Shown here: positions 25,539-37,600 of the stretch, piece by piece
Position numbering within the stretch: position 1 is the stretch's first letter
Layout of the letters: each line of letters begins with the position of its first letter
Assembly (NCBI GenBank): GCA_949775045.1
Contig: OX459095.1
Location: 20,013,311-20,077,310 of the forward strand
Length of the DNA stretch: 64,000 nucleotides
Direction of reading: 5' to 3'
Source: Metridium senile
Taxonomy: Eukaryota > Cnidaria > Anthozoa > Actiniaria > Metridiidae
Translations under genes and position numbers: made by a program
Notes under the pieces: model-generated
The model's database searches: none
Told to the model about the DNA's origin: nothing
Seen by the model: only the letters and a program-made list of their open reading frames with translations

Positions 25539-27877
25539 TCATTTCGTTTTACTAGGTGTTCCTTTCTTTGTGCTCATAATTTTAATAATTCTATTATTTT
25601 CATAGATAGTTTCATCTTTATGCATTACTCGTTTCTTGCCAGTATTATCAAGGCACTCTGCTCTAACAAATTCTCCAGCCAACAACGACAATGGAGGGTA
25701 ACAAAGTACATTAAAAAGCTTCCCAGCTGAAGTGTTTTTCTTCAGAACAACACAATCTTGCAGGATAGATGTAGATTTATTGGAAGTATTGTTAACTGAT
25801 TCTAGTGTTTCTAAGGACCGCACAGGAAAAGCATAATCTGGTGGTCGGAGTAGAACAGCTTCTGATACAGCTTTTAAAACACCAGTACTTCCATAAGGCT
25901 TCAGAACTAATTCACTTATTGATTCTGCACCATCTTTTGAAATTGTACTAAAAGCTCCTCTGTTATCCTGTGTTGAATTGTGGACATGTTTGAAGACAAA
26001 TTCAGAATCACCATCATTGTACTGGATACAGCTTTCTTTGTTTAATGATTGCAAGACACACTCACTTTTAGCACTAACTGGAACCATAGGTATATCTTTG
26101 TATTTTTCATGAAAATGTTCAATATTCGTTTGAGAGTCAGGACGATCTATTTTATTGAGTGCCAGAAGTATTGGAAATCTGACCTTTAAAATCTCGCTAA
26201 CAATGCTATGCACAAGAGTTTCAGATTGTTCTTTGTTTAGAGAGAAAAATGCTTTCATTTTCTTTTCAGAGATTCCTTGAGATGTGAAGACGCTTTGAAT
26301 CAAGTGCCTTGATACATGGTAGCCAGTAAACATTTGAAGGAGTTTGGAAGGTTTCTTGCAAATCAGGTCCCACTTTGTCATTACATTGTTGAATATCCAC
26401 TGATGTAGCTCACTGTACAGCCACTCAACATCAAGAGTTGGGTCATAACCTAATATATATAATAGAATATAATTTTCAGTAATACTGCTACAACAGATAA
26501 TAAGGAATGATATCAGAAGTATCAGAACAGTAACTGAAGAAATGACAGTGACAAAAATCATCATTTTATGTCAAAAGTAATAACAATAAAATAACAACAA
26601 AAATGAGACATGACAAAATTAAAAATGTTTTGATCAGAAACATTTCAGTATTGAAAATCAACTTTGTCTAACTGCAGTATGGGTAGGGGGAGTCTGATTC
26701 TCCCCAATTAGTAGGACTTTGTGTAGGGCTAAAAGATTGAGATCTTAAAAAGCGATTGCATATTTGTTTCTGCTACTGCATTGACTCACTCAGGATATTG
26801 ATAAATTTATTTCTTTTCTCACCTGATGTCTCTTTGCCATTTTCATCTGTCTCACCAGATACATCAATAACATGAATTAGAACATCAGCATCAAGAAGAT
26901 CATTCAAGAACTTGTTCCCTTTGCCACGCCCATCGCAAGCACCAGGAACAAGACCAGCAACATCTTTTAATAGTACAGGAACATAACGCCAGCCTTTACC
27001 ATCATGACCATATGCTGCCTGGCATCTATTTGGAAAAGAAGAACATGGGCATGGAATGGAGTAGAAACCTTTGCTGATGTTGGGCTCTATCGTGGTAAAT
27101 GGATGAGCAGCTGTTTTAGCAAAGTTTTGCTTGGTAGCTGCATTGAAAAATGTTGACTTTCCAGCTGATGGCTTTCCTATAAAAATATCAATGTTATTGT
27201 TAAATGCGCGCGCATGCTGTGTGTAGTTATAAAGCACGTGGGGTTGTCAGAACACGAGAGAAGTGTTAAGAGAAGCACGACGCGAAGCGACCAATATCAA
27301 TCGATATCAATTACCTAATTATATTGATTGATATCGATTAATCGATTGATTTTCCAATAATCGATTATCATCGATTGGATACTCTGGGCTTACCAATCAA
27401 TCCTATCACATAGTCCCATCGTCCTCCACTCTTATCAGTGTACACTGTACTTGTAGACAAGTCATCTTCATCCTCACCATCACTTGATGGCAGCTTGTCA
27501 CTTGGTTTTAACTGACACTTTTCTTCTTTGATCTTATCGCAGTTATTACTTATCCATTCCTTGGCTTCATTGATAATGGTAAAAACCATTGCCATTCCAA
27601 CAGATTCCTTGGCTGTTGCATCGAGGTTACTTTGCAGTTCATTAACGATATTTATAGGGAGTGTTTCAGAGCGATTAGGGATTTCAATAATTGGAATTTC
27701 ATCAGGATAAGTTCTTGGTAATGTAATTTTGATTTGAACGACTCCAGGAGATTGGAGATCAAGTTCGTCTAGACGAATCATAAAACATGGAGGATCCACG
27801 CTAATCTCGGCAAATTCATCTGGAAATATCGCCTTTAAGGATTCAATTTCTTCCCTTTGCTCTTCGAAGTAATCCAT
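25539..27877 (-). CDS. RWD domain fused to archaeal-type YchF GTPase
   Basis: Three exons (27394-27877, 26823-27176, 25539-26449) join in frame to 582 residues. Residues 1-115 are an RWD domain opening [14 protein letters not shown], very like RWDD1/Gir2, with the YPDE turn near residues 57-60. An acidic linker follows (about 125-150). The GTPase starts immediately at [18 protein letters not shown]-loop at 162-169, DVAG at 233-236, a G4 motif NKID at 378-381, and a C-terminal TGS-like region of about 70 residues. NKID and the overall layout fit archaeal-type YchF, not the NxxE of human OLA1. The exon 1/2 junction falls inside the P-loop codon, so the two domains cannot be separate genes without breaking the GTPase. 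YchF proteins associate with ribosomes; RWD domains of Gir2 and GCN2 bind Gcn1. A translation role is inferred. Confidence 0.92.
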
Positions 27878-28040
27878 TTTTGGGAATAAATATTTATCTT
27901 GCACGAGAACATTTTCTACGTGTCGTCCGCCATCCTTGCTAAAATATAACCGATCATGTGATTGGTTGTTATACGGCCAATCACGTGTAAGGTTCCAGAC
28001 CAGTGCATCCCATAATAATCTTACGAAGAAGAAGTTCAAG
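27878..28040. promoter_or_regulatory. 163-bp divergent promoter, RWD-YchF gene and COX6A
   Basis: The start codons of two head-to-head genes are 163 bases apart. In between lie two CCAAT-type boxes in opposite orientation (GATTGGTT near 27960 and GCCAATCACGTG near 27974-27985), the second overlapping an E-box CACGTG. A YY1-like CAAGATGGCGC covers the COX6A start. No TATA box is evident. NF-Y, E-box and YY1 motifs are common at nuclear genes for mitochondrial proteins. Confidence 0.75.
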
Positions 28041-30553
28041 ATGGCGCTTCGTTTTGCTGGTCGTTTGCTCACTAGAAGGGGTTTTAATACCTCTGCTGCG
28101 AGACGTAATTTACAGCAAGAGATGATGGCTGAAGAAAAACATGCTGAAGGTTTGTTTTATGGCTTTAAGTGAAAGTTATACGTAGTTTTTCCAGTTTAAA
28201 AAGGACTGAGAATGAAGGGACACAAAACCCGGGTGAAACATGATGTTTATCACGTCCACAATAAATCAAGTTATCTCGTTAAAACAAGATTTTAATTTTA
28301 TTTGGAATTAAGATCTGAACGATGTTTCTAGACCTGTTGTTATAATTATTCAGTATACTATATGTAATCTCCAACAGTTCATCAAAGACTAGAATTTCAA
28401 CAAAATGAGCCGAAATTGGACGACATCTTAATTTTTTGAGGTCGCTCATTCATTTGAAATATTACTAGTTGTCTATGTGTCCAAGCTGTTAAAAAACTTG
28501 ATGACTAAGGATGACGGAAATTGTGATGATAAATGTTAATTATGTTGCTAAATATGATGATAGTAATGATAAAAAATATGAAAATGTTGATGATTATTAT
28601 TGTGAAAATAAAAAAATTGATGATGATAGTTGGGACAACTGTAATTATATTGATCTGTTTGTCCGTTTAGACAAAACAAAGTTGTATGTATTGCAGTAGT
28701 CATGCACTCGTCTCTCTTCTAATACTTCCCTGTTAGTATAGTCTCACATGTTGATTTCTGATGGGAAAATAAGAAATTCTGCTAATCAAGGTTTAGTTGG
28801 TAAATTAAGAAACACCATATTTTCTTTAAGTCCAGTGATAATGGTTGTTTCTTTGTTACAGTGCGACTACTGAAACCGGGGCCACCCAAACAAATGTCAA
28901 AATAAATAGTTTTTGAGATCAAACAAAAAACCTGTAGAGGGTTCTCACAGGCTAAGATGTTTCTAATTCAATCTTGCTCTATTTTGTTCACATATAATGA
29001 AAATTATAAGCATTTTAAGCAAAAAAGTCAAACATTTGTAGAGATTCTATGTTCATATTCTCGATCGTGATTGGATAATCATGTTTTGGTGGCCCTGGTT
29101 TCAGTAGTCTCACTGTAAATGCGCTTATTATCGATCAGATAAACTTTGATCTTCAAAAATCAAAATCCATGAGCTCATTTAACAGAGTTGCTAGGTTATT
29201 GAACCGCATGTACAACAAAGAAAACACTCTGTTCTTTCATTCTCATGTTGGAAATCGACATGAAAGAGATTTGGAAGATTGTTAAAAGAGGGTTGTACAG
29301 GGGGGTATCTGTCATGGTTCCTGGCCGATAAAAATAGCAAATCACGGATGTCAAAGTTTTATTTTCACGAATCACGAAAATATGGAAGTAACACACTCTT
29401 TTACCCTACTCTTTAATACACATGAAAAAAACTTGGCAAAAAGTAGTGTTTGAAGAAATTGAACAAAATAAATATAAAATAAATCAATGGGGGTCTGGGA
29501 ATTCAAAATCACGAACATAGGTTATTAATTCAAGTTCTTCACATGTTAAGCAAAACATTTGGGTCACAGATCACAGGTGACAGATCACGGAGAAGAATTT
29601 CTTAAATTCAAGTTTCTAGAAAAATAGAAATAGCTAATCATGCATCACAAGAATACCCCTGTACAACCCTCTTAAAGATGCGTGCCAGTTTGTGCAAGTG
29701 TGCACCAGCCTATGGAGAAGATGTTTGTAGTTACTTACTGTGCTATACTTATTATAATGTTATCTTAATCCAGACTTATTATTATTACTTTCAGGTACTA
29801 TGAAGACATGGAAGGGTATTTCAGCTATTGTAGCTATCCCGGCACTGATGTTATGCACATACAATGCATATACCAAAGAAAAGGAGCACCACGAACATCC
29901 TAGAGCAGAGTTTTTGCCTTATAGTCATCTTAGAATCAGAAACAAGGTAAAAATAAGTAAAAATGTATCCTTTGTGTATCAAACACAGTCACATGATTCA
30001 ATAGAAACAAATAAAGACTTCCTAATTGAACAACAGGACATATTTAACAAATAATACAATTAGTTTCCAGTACACATCTAAGAGACCAATACATTTTATA
30101 GTCATAGACAGACAATGAGGATGAGCATAATTTTTGTAATTGATAAAAATGAGTCCTTGCAGTAATAATGCCCTCTGAAATACATCCCCAAACCAGTATC
30201 TGACCTTTCTCTATGGCAAGACAAAGATTTTTAGCCACACAAATATAACATTATACTAAATGCTAAAACATCATTTGATATAAAATTCAAATTGGTTTGA
30301 CTCTGGCCTGATTTTGGTTAAACCAATTTGTATTTTATATGAATCCTGGCTGCAAATTCAACATTATTATCATTTGATATAGTTTCTAGATATTAATTAT
30401 TTGTTAAACTATCTCAGTGCCTTGCAAGTTTTTTCATTTACTGTTATTGTTTTACTGTAGGCATTCCCATGGAAAGATGGAAACCGTTCATTGTTTCATA
30501 ATGAGCATTGCAATGCTTTACCAGAAGGCTATGCTGAAGAGGATGAACATTGA
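28041..30553 (+). CDS. COX6A: cytochrome c oxidase subunit 6A, mitochondrial
   Basis: Exons 28041-28149, 29795-29946 and 30461-30553 join in frame to 117 residues, close to the family's usual 97-115. The first 25-30 residues are Arg-rich and lack acidic residues ([19 protein letters not shown]), as in a mitochondrial presequence. A single transmembrane helix follows (about 46-62, [19 protein letters not shown]). The conserved C-terminal half has [21 protein letters not shown] and [13 protein letters not shown], matching COX6A. The protein is a nuclear-encoded regulatory subunit of complex IV in the inner membrane. It starts 163 bases from the divergent RWD-YchF gene. The poly(A) signal AATAAA is at 30679-30684. 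Confidence 0.97.
28859..29115. mobile_element. Tc1/mariner-type MITE, family B, copy 1
   Basis: A 257-bp element in COX6A intron 1. It has ends CAGTGCGACTACTGAAACC and GGTTTCAGTAGTCTCACTG, and is flanked by TA on both sides. The interior (TTTGAGATCAAACAAAAAAC ... GGTTCTCACAGGCTA) recurs in two AIFM3 introns. Confidence 0.85.
29283..29678. mobile_element. MITE with GAGGGTTGTACAGGGG ends
   Basis: About 395 bp in COX6A intron 1, bounded by AGAGGGTTGTACAGGGG and CCCCTGTACAACCCTCT, an almost perfect 17-base inverted repeat. TTAA occurs on both outer sides, so a TTAA target is possible but the exact duplication is ambiguous. The interior has repeated ATCACG/ATCACAG words. Confidence 0.8.
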
Positions 30554-30678
30554 TTGACAATGCCCGGTCTATTGGTTTTACTTCAGTAATCTGTTTGATA
30601 AATAATCTTGTAATTTGCAAAGTGATAAAATTATGTATTTGTGTTTACATGTTATTCTTGATATTGTCTTCTAAGAAT

Positions 30679-30684
30679 AATAAA
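30679..30684 (+). other. COX6A polyadenylation signal
   Basis: AATAAA 126 bases after the COX6A stop. Confidence 0.75.
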
Positions 30685-30976
30685 ATAATGGTTTCAAAAC
30701 CTCAAGTCATCAGCCTCTTATAGAATATCATTTCCAGCGCAAAAAAACTATCTGATTGTTAATTTTGTAACAGTGGGGACACTTGAACCATGAACACTTT
30801 TATTTTAACCCAATGAGCGAATAGATTAAAAATAAAATTTGTTATGAACACTTTGTGTATTTGAACTCACTGCTTCATTTTTAGAGGTTTTGAAGCAGTA
30901 GAAGGTTCAGAAAATAATAACATGAAAAAAGTCAAGTGTTCACGGTTCGATTATACTCACTGTAATATGTATAGCC

Positions 30977-31080
30977 AAACTTTTTTAGTTGTGAAATACG
31001 TTTTTTGCTGCAGTCAATCAAAAACATAAAAGGAACTGAGTAATTAGCAGCAGCCAAAAACGTATTTCACAACTATCCAA
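30977..31080. repeat. short palindromic element
   Basis: AGTTGTGAAATACGTTTTT at about 30988 is repeated in inverted form as AAAAACGTATTTCACAACT at about 31057. Roughly 25-base arms enclose a 40-base loop. It sits between COX6A and AIFM3. The rest of 30685-31634 holds nothing I recognise except the GC-richer AIFM3 upstream region at 31370-31520. Confidence 0.7.
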
Positions 31081-31634
31081 TGGAGTGTCTGAGTTTACAG
31101 AAAGAAGAAAACCACAGTAGTTTCCCCTGGGGTTGATGTCACATTAGAAAGTAAAATTCAATAATTGTTTAAATATTTGTTAAAACGAAATGATATTTCT
31201 CCATATGTCCCATTCGTTACAACTCTGCTTGGGCTACCTGTGTGCAACACGTTCTGCCAGAAAAAAAAAAATTACTTAAAATTGATTATCTGGTATTATT
31301 TCTGTTTGAACGAATGTAACCCTATTTTAGAAGGTTGCAGTGAAAAATATAAATAATTTGATGTTTGAATACCGGGTCCATAGATCCGGATCGGGTCCAT
31401 GTAAACAAAGCCCCTGTAGTGTCCGCGAACTCCCCGGAGACCAAATATTACGCTACCGGGCTTCCTGTCCTGTTTGGTTCAATATGCAACTTGCAAGTAC
31501 GTACGTAATTTGCAGCTGATCGAGTCGCCTAAAAAAACAGGTAATTTTACTCCAAAACATCTGTTTACTGTGCGATATTATCCTGCATGCATTATTATTG
31601 AGATAAAGCTGATTAAATAGCTCGTTGATACGCG

Positions 31635-34600
31635 ATGTTTTGTGCTTTTAACCGGATGACATTCTTGAAGCTCTTCAAGGACATAAGTCGGGTAGTAAGC
31701 AGCAGATTTGTCATGGGTGTTCCAGTGTCCGTGAAACGGCCTTCTCCCAGCTATGAGTTTTCTTTCGCTAGCTTTTCAACTACAGGGACATTACAAAGTT
31801 CAATGGCGGAAGGTAATTGCCATTTTGTACAGCAAGATGGAAATTTGATCGGAAAATCGTTTTGGTCGCCGCGTTTATAAATTCTGTCGGGGCGGCTAAT
31901 AGTTTGTTGTTGTAGGCTTACACGTTTTCATTGTTTATTTCTATTTTCAAACCTCTCTTCCTCCTAAATATCTTATATGTTTTCATTTTTGCTTCTTTAG
32001 TTGCACTATATTTTTACCTTTTTGTTATATTAACATTGGTATCACTATTTACCGGTATAAAGCTACTAATTTTGTGCTGAGGTTTAATCGTGTTTTAAGT
32101 TAATTATTTATATCAACTGGACCATAACCTGGTTTAATATAACAAAGTAAAGAACTGTAGAGTACACAATTTTACATAAAATATACAATGGCAAGATTAG
32201 AATCCAAATTCAAAAGTATTGACTGCAGCGCGTAAAAGGCACTCTCTAACTTGTCTCTTGATCACAAGATGTTTTTTTACACCTCTTCGCAACTTCTGCC
32301 TTCTGCGATTATTATATGCGGTTTTTAGGCATGCATAGTGTGGAAACGAATTAATTTGAATTCATTTGTAAGTGATATTTGGTCAGTATTTTTAGTTAAA
32401 GAAAAAAGAACACGCAAAATTAATTCCTTTTTGCTTTGCTTTGCTGTATACAAGATCTTTTTTGTTGTTGTTGTTGGTGTGTAAAATTAAAAAGGAAATG
32501 TTTCGCCGATAAGGTGTCAATTCAATTAAACTTGGTAACTGTATTAAGGAAGCATTAAGATTTTTTATTCACCTTTTTTTTAATTATTCATGAGAAACAG
32601 TGTTTAAATAATGAATATAATGCAAAAATCAATTGTCCTTTTCACAGTTTCGTTCAGTGACCACGATGATAGTTCCAAGTCGAGGTTCGAGTTGCTGTCC
32701 ATCATAAATTATAGTTTTACTGTGTGTGGCAACTCCAATCTTGACTTAGAACTATTATTCGTGGTCACTGATTGGAATTTGAGAAAAAATACCAAGAGAA
32801 ATAATAACAAATGAAAAAAAAAATGAATGCTTTTTTTTTCCAGCTGAAAATATGGCCTCAATGGTAGAATCTATTGTTGCACAGGTTGACGACTTGAAAG
32901 ATGGAGAGTAAGTACTTGCAGTCCAAGTGAATATATTACAGGCCATGGTTCTAAGTGACGACAGTTGAAGTAGTGGTATAGTTAAATTAGTAAAGTAGTC
33001 AAATAGCTAGGGAAACAGTATTAAGGCAGATGTGAAACCATAAAATGGTTTATTGTCATTATGTTTATTATAATCATCGTCACAAATGACATCATTATCA
33101 TCACCATCACTGATGACATCATAATCATCACCATCATTGATGACATCATAATCATCACCATCATTGATGACATCATAATCATCACCATCATTGATGACAT
33201 CATGCATAGTGAACATCATTGATGACATTATTATCATTGGTTACAATATTGTCATCACCATCATTGATTGCATCATTATCATCACCATCATTGATGACAT
33301 ACATCATTATCAATTATTGATGACGCCATTGTCATCACCATCATTGTCATCACCATCATTTATGACATCTTTGTCATTACAATCTTTGATGACACCATTG
33401 TCATCACCATCATTGTCATCACCATCATTGTCATCACCATCATTTATGACATCTTTGTCATTACAATCTTTGATGACACCATTGTCATCACCATCATTGT
33501 CATCACCATCATTTATGACATCTTTGTCATCACAATCTTTGATGACACCATTGTCATCACCATCATTGTCATCACCATCATTTATGACATCTTTGTCATT
33601 ACAATCTTTGATGACACCATTGTCATCACCATCATTGTCATCACCATCATTTATGACATCTTTGTCATCACAATCTTTGATGACACCATTGTCATCACCA
33701 TCATTGTCATCACCATCATTTATGACATCTTTGTCATCACAATCTTTGATGACACCATTGTCATCACCATCATTGTCCTCGCCATCATTAATGACATCTG
33801 TATCATCACCATCATTTATGACATCTTTGTCATCACCATCATTGTCATCACCATCATTTATGACATCTTTGTCATTACAATCTTTGATGACACCATTGTC
33901 ATCACCATCATTGTCATCACCATCATTTATGACATCTTTGTCATCACAATCTTTGATGACACCATTGTCATCACCATCATTGTCATCACCATCATTTATG
34001 ACATCTTTGTCATTACAATCTTTGATGACACCATTGTCATCACCATCATTGTCATCACCATCATTTATGACATCTTTGTCATCACAATCTTTGATGACAC
34101 CATTGTCATCACCATCATTGTCATCACCATCATTTATGACATCTTTGTCATCACAATCTTTGATGACACCATTGTCATCACCATCATTGTCATCACCATC
34201 ATTGTCATCACCATCATTTATGACATCTTTGTCATTACAATCTTTGATGACACCATTGTCATCACCATCATTGTCATCACCATCATTTATGACATATTTG
34301 TCATCACAATCTTTGATGACACCATTGTCATCACCATCATTGTCATCACCATCATTTATGACATCTTTGTCATTACAATCTTTGATGACACCATTGTCAT
34401 CACCATCATTGTCATCACCATCATTTATGACATCTTTGTCATCACAATCTTTGATGACACCATTGTCATCACCATCATTGGTTACATTATTATCATCACC
34501 ATCATTGTCATCACCATCATTTATGACATCTTTGTCATCACAATCTTTGATGACACCATTGTCATCACCATCATTGTCATCACCATCATTTATGACATCT

Positions 34601-37600
34601 TTGTCATCACAATCTTTGATGACACCATTGTCATCACCATCATTGTCCTCGCCATCATTAATGACATCTGTATCATCACCATCATTTATGACATCTTTGT
34701 CATCACCATCATTGTCATCACCATCATTTATGACATCTTTGTCATTACAATCTTTGATGACACCATTGTCATCACCATCATTGTCATCACCATCATTTAT
34801 GACATCTTTGTCATCACAATCTTTGATGACACCATTGTCATCACCATCATTGTCATCACCATCATTTATGACATCTTTGTCATTACAATCTTTGATGACA
34901 CCATTGTCATCACCATCATTGTCATCACCATCATTTATGACATCTTTGTCATCACAATCTTTGATGACACCATTGTCATCACCATCATTGTCATCACCAT
35001 CATTTATGACATCTTTGTCATTACAATCTTTGATGACACCATTGTCATCACCATCATTGTCATCACCATCATTTATGACATCTTTGTCATCACAATCTTT
35101 GATGACACCATTGTCATCACCATCATTGTCATCACCATCATTTATGACATCTTTGTCATCACAATCTTTGATGACACCATTGTCATCACCATCATTGTCA
35201 TCACCATCATTTATGACATCTTTGTCATTACAATCTTTGATGACACCATTGTCATCACCATCATTGTCATCACCATCATTTATGACATCTTTGTCATCAC
35301 AATCTTTGATGACACCATTGTCATCACCATCATTGGTTACATCATTATCATCACCATCATTGTCATCACCATCATTTATGACAACTTTGTCATCACAATC
35401 TTTGATGACACCATTGTCATCACCATCATTGCCATCATTTATGACATCTTTGTCATCACAATCTTTGATGACACCATTGTCATAACCATCATTGTCATCA
35501 CCATCATTTATGACATCTTTGTCATAACAATCTTTGATGACACCATTGTCATCACCATCATTGTCATCACCATCATTTATGACATCTTTGTCATCACAAT
35601 CTTTGATGACACCATTGTCATCACCATCATTGGTTACATCATTATCATCATCATCATTCCCGTACAAAAAATATCGGCCAGACAAGAACCAAAATATAGC
35701 CTGACATTTCGGCCAAACAGAAGCGAAAACTGAGCGTGAAATCAATGAACCAAACATAGCGATAATTAAGCCTGACAGAAGCGTGAAAAACGAGCGTTAA
35801 ATGGACGATAATTTTCAGGCTGATAGCGTGACATTTGTCGGGCCATACACGTATGGCGCTATTCTGGCTGCTATTTTGGCTTGATTATGGTTTGTTTGCG
35901 TGGCTTGTAATTCGAGCTCGCATAGACATAACGCTAATTAAGATATCATCAACTCTAGCTGTAATCCAATACATTTAATACAATCTTGTCACGGCGGCAA
36001 TTAGGTTTACAGTACGTGATATATAAATGTTCACTACAGTTCGTATTATAATACAAAATAAAGATAAAAAAATAAAATTATATATAGATTTTTTCACTTA
36101 GCTTGTGACCTAGGGTTATTTTGCCTGTTCACTTTGACGCGCGCATAGCTAATTTGCTGCGTGAATGTCTCGTTCACTTGCTTTGGAAGCGGTAGGTCTT
36201 TTTTATTCTTTATAGCAAATGCTGTGACAAAATCTGAAATGAAAATCAAAAATTTCTTATTAGTCGCTTTTGCGATGGTAAAAGAAAATAATACAATCAT
36301 TGGTTGTAGTGATTTTCAAAAAGCCGTGAGACAGTTTGAGCAGTACATGGAATATCCATATTGGGCGCCAAAATTCTGATATATATATATATTCTAATTA
36401 CATAAATTTTCTTGTGGGTAAAATAGTTAAAACAATACTGGTATGCTTAGAAAAGATCTAACAGTGACTTGAGATAACCGATTGAAATATCTAGTTTGTT
36501 TTATGAGGCTTAAGAAATAATTATTTCAAGGACGTTTTCTGGCGCCCAATTTTCAAAACGCATGGACTAGCTGAGGGCGGTGATCGTCAGTAAAACTTGA
36601 ATATAATGATAAATTTGCCCTCTCCAATATATAAAATCGGTATAATAGTATTGATCAATCTTGTTTTTTATTTTATATAGAATAATATTATTAAAACATA
36701 CCTTTGGGGCCAATTTGAAGGATCCTACCCAGATATCTTTCTCGAGATCCACTGCTCAGTCTCCACATAACATCTACATCTTGTCCAGGGGAGAAACTAC
36801 CCCTTAGAGTACACCGCGATTTTGGAATCACCGCAATACTTTTGTCTGATGCAAAATATATGCAGGCATGGAGAATTGACATGATAAGGTTTTCGCTAAA
36901 CAATTATTTACTGCTCCAGGCAAATGTTCTCCAACAGATCTAGAGCGTTTTCAACGAATGTCTCAATTTGAGCGCCAAAATGTCAAACATTTTGAAACCC
37001 TACACTATTATCAAAAGAGCTGAATGAAAGCTGGGATCAGGCTACAAAATCAAATATGAAGGTATATGTTGCGTGCCTTTGATACCCGAGGTCAACAAGG
37101 GCTTGTTAACACAATGCCTAGTTGCACGCCAACCCATTTACTGCATACTTGCTGAACGTTACGGTGTAGATATCATAAACTTCTTAAATCGTAAAATTAT
37201 GGCAGAAAGTCACACTAGAGGCAACAAGAAAAGAAAGATCACTCATGATGAATTCACCAGGTGAATGTTCAGAATATGTCGAGGTAATAGTTCCTTTACT
37301 TAATCAAAGCAATCAGATTCGTGACATAGTATTACACCTGAAACGCAAGATAATTCTTTATCTCACGCGAGGCAAGAGCAACCCGGGGAATTTCATCAAT
37401 ATTGCGATGATATTTGTGAAAGAGTCGTCCTTGAGCAACAGTTGATAGAAGCTCAGATCGAGGACAATGAGCTAGAAGGAAATTATCAAGAACATTACAG
37501 CGAATACATTAGCGAAGACAACAACGATGATTAGCCTGAGGATGACCTGACTTATTTGACAGCTGGCTGCAGTAATCGATTCTTTATTCGTGCAACGTAC

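Noticed and set aside
25539..27877. Reading the RWD exon and the YchF exons as two adjacent genes
   Set aside because: The RWD exon has no stop before its donor, the GTPase P-loop begins in that exon, and there is no promoter or Met before exon 2.
33191..35757. Open frames of 764 (+) and 815 (-) codons
   Set aside because: Both are by-products of a 69-bp (23-codon) tandem repeat; the products are pure repeats with no promoter or splice support.
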